Positions 12,036 through 12,779 of a stretch of DNA of 12,779 nucleotides are shown here, piece by piece (positions within the stretch are counted from its first letter, which is position 1; every line of letters starts with the position of its first letter). Made by a program: the position numbers and the translations under genes. The DNA is taken from positions 1-12,779 of the forward strand of contig CAYQDF010000090.1 in the NCBI GenBank assembly GCA_964416175.1, written 5' to 3'. The notes under the pieces are model-generated. The model ran no database searches. It was given only the letters and a program-made list of their open reading frames with translations, and had not been told where the DNA came from. This DNA comes from CAYQDF01 sp964416175 (GTDB taxonomy: Bacteria > Chloroflexota > Anaerolineae > Anaerolineales > UBA4823).

Positions 12036-12779
12036 GCGAAATGAAAAATCTACCGGCTTCTATTCGACAGCGTTTGTTGAATAAGGCGCACGCAACCAAT
12101 CGGCCATTTAACGAAATTTTACAATATTACGCTATTGAGCGATTTCTCTACCGGATATCCCGGTCAAGTTATTCTGACCAATTTATCTTGAAGGGAGCGC
12201 TGATGTTCCTGGCGTGGGGAGCATCAGTCTACCGACCGACACGCGATATTGATTTTTTAGGATTTACCACCAACGACCTGGAGGCTGTGGCCAGGATTAT
12301 CCAAGAAATATGTGTCCAGGAAGTGGAGCCAGATGGCCTTGCCTTCGACAGATTTACTGTCCAGAGCGAACGGATCAAGGAAGACGCGGATTATGAGGGT
12401 GTGCGAGTCAACCTGATAGGTTACCTTGGCAAGGCAAAGATTCCACTCCAAATAGATATAGGCTTTGCCGATGTGGTATCTCCTGCTCCAATTATGTTAA
12501 AGTATCCGACCATTCTTCAAATGCCAGCGCCACAACTTCGAGGTTATCCCCCGGAGAGTGTTGTGGCAGAAAAATTACAGGCATTGGTTTTTCTGGGTAG
12601 TGTCAATAGCCGGATGAAAGATTTCGACGATTTATGGGTTTTGGCTGAACAGTTCGAATTTGATGGCCAAACATTACAGCAGGCAATTTTGAATACTTTC
12701 CAACAGAGAAATACAATGCTGCCTAGAGAAACCCCGGTCGGTTTGAGTGACGCCTTTGCGGCTGAAAATCAAGCTCAGT
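12032..12779 (+). CDS. abiEii: AbiEii/AbiGii-family nucleotidyltransferase toxin (partial)
   Basis: Starts with ATG at 12032, overlapping the AbiEi stop codon, and remains open to the window edge (249 codons seen). Landmarks of the DUF1814/AbiEii nucleotidyltransferase fold are in order: LKGALMFL (53-60), where the common KGG is KGA; RPTRDIDF (68-75), giving the two metal-binding aspartates Asp72 and Asp74; QIDIGFAD (140-147); ESVVAEKLQALV (175-186); and RMKDFDDLWVL (194-204). Related toxins block growth by nucleotide transfer to RNA, including tRNA in MenT/AbiEii relatives, and AbiE systems can cause abortive phage infection. The gene is apparently intact as far as visible; about 15-25% of a typical 290-320 residue protein is beyond the edge. 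Composition is AT-rich like its partner. Confidence 0.9.
   Translation, partial: MSEMKNLPASIRQRLLNKAHATNRPFNEILQYYAIERFLYRISRSSYSDQFILKGALMFLAWGASVYRPTRDIDFLGFTTNDLEAVARIIQEICVQEVEPDGLAFDRFTVQSERIKEDADYEGVRVNLIGYLGKAKIPLQIDIGFADVVSPAPIMLKYPTILQMPAPQLRGYPPESVVAEKLQALVFLGSVNSRMKDFDDLWVLAEQFEFDGQTLQQAILNTFQQRNTMLPRETPVGLSDAFAAENQAQ

Overview
The window looks like a chromosomal accessory stretch from a member of the Chloroflexota (probably Anaerolineae-like). The basis is the Ala/Pro/Thr/Glu-rich linker behind a lipobox in the substrate-binding protein, the mixture of an archaeal-type cupin phosphoglucose isomerase with sugar dehydrogenases, and the type of integrase relic. This assignment is inference from protein character, not from a marker gene.

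Region 1 (1-6497, all minus strand) is a compact catabolic operon. In transcription order it encodes a Gfo/Idh/MocA dehydrogenase, a zinc-dependent medium-chain dehydrogenase, a cupin-type glucose-6-phosphate isomerase, a D-2-hydroxyacid dehydrogenase, a KDPG/KHG aldolase (Eda), a shikimate/quinate dehydrogenase-like protein and, after a 202-bp gap containing an RNA hairpin, a lipoprotein sugar-binding protein that runs off the left edge. A well-formed sigma70-type promoter (TTGACC-16-TATAAT) lies at 6632-6659. Four different oxidoreductases feeding one aldolase suggest stepwise oxidation of a sugar, sugar acid or cyclitol to a 2-keto-3-deoxy acid that Eda cleaves to pyruvate. The substrate is not determined by the sequence.

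Region 2 (about 6670-7165, plus strand) is the relic of a DDE integrase/transposase: the N-terminal HTH part is joined out of frame to the C-terminal half of the catalytic core, with the segment carrying the first Asp missing.

Region 3 (7221-9876, minus strand) is a three-gene ABC exporter operon (ATPase plus two related ABC-2 permeases) with its own promoter and a palindromic leader.

Region 4 (about 9880-10500) has no convincing gene but is full of structure: a series of strong inverted repeats at 9913-10024, two diverged copies of a 14-residue peptide whose shared residues differ almost only at third codon positions, and an 86-bp palindromic interspersed element at 10332-10417.

Region 5 (10421-12779) holds two toxin-antitoxin loci. 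A PemK/MazF-like toxin and its small antitoxin (minus strand, 4-bp overlap) sit between two 25-bp direct repeats that differ at one base, inside a cluster of short GGTGYRA motifs. An AbiEi/AbiEii pair (plus strand, 4-bp overlap) follows, with a promoter and a 9-bp inverted-repeat operator candidate; the AbiEii gene is cut by the right edge.
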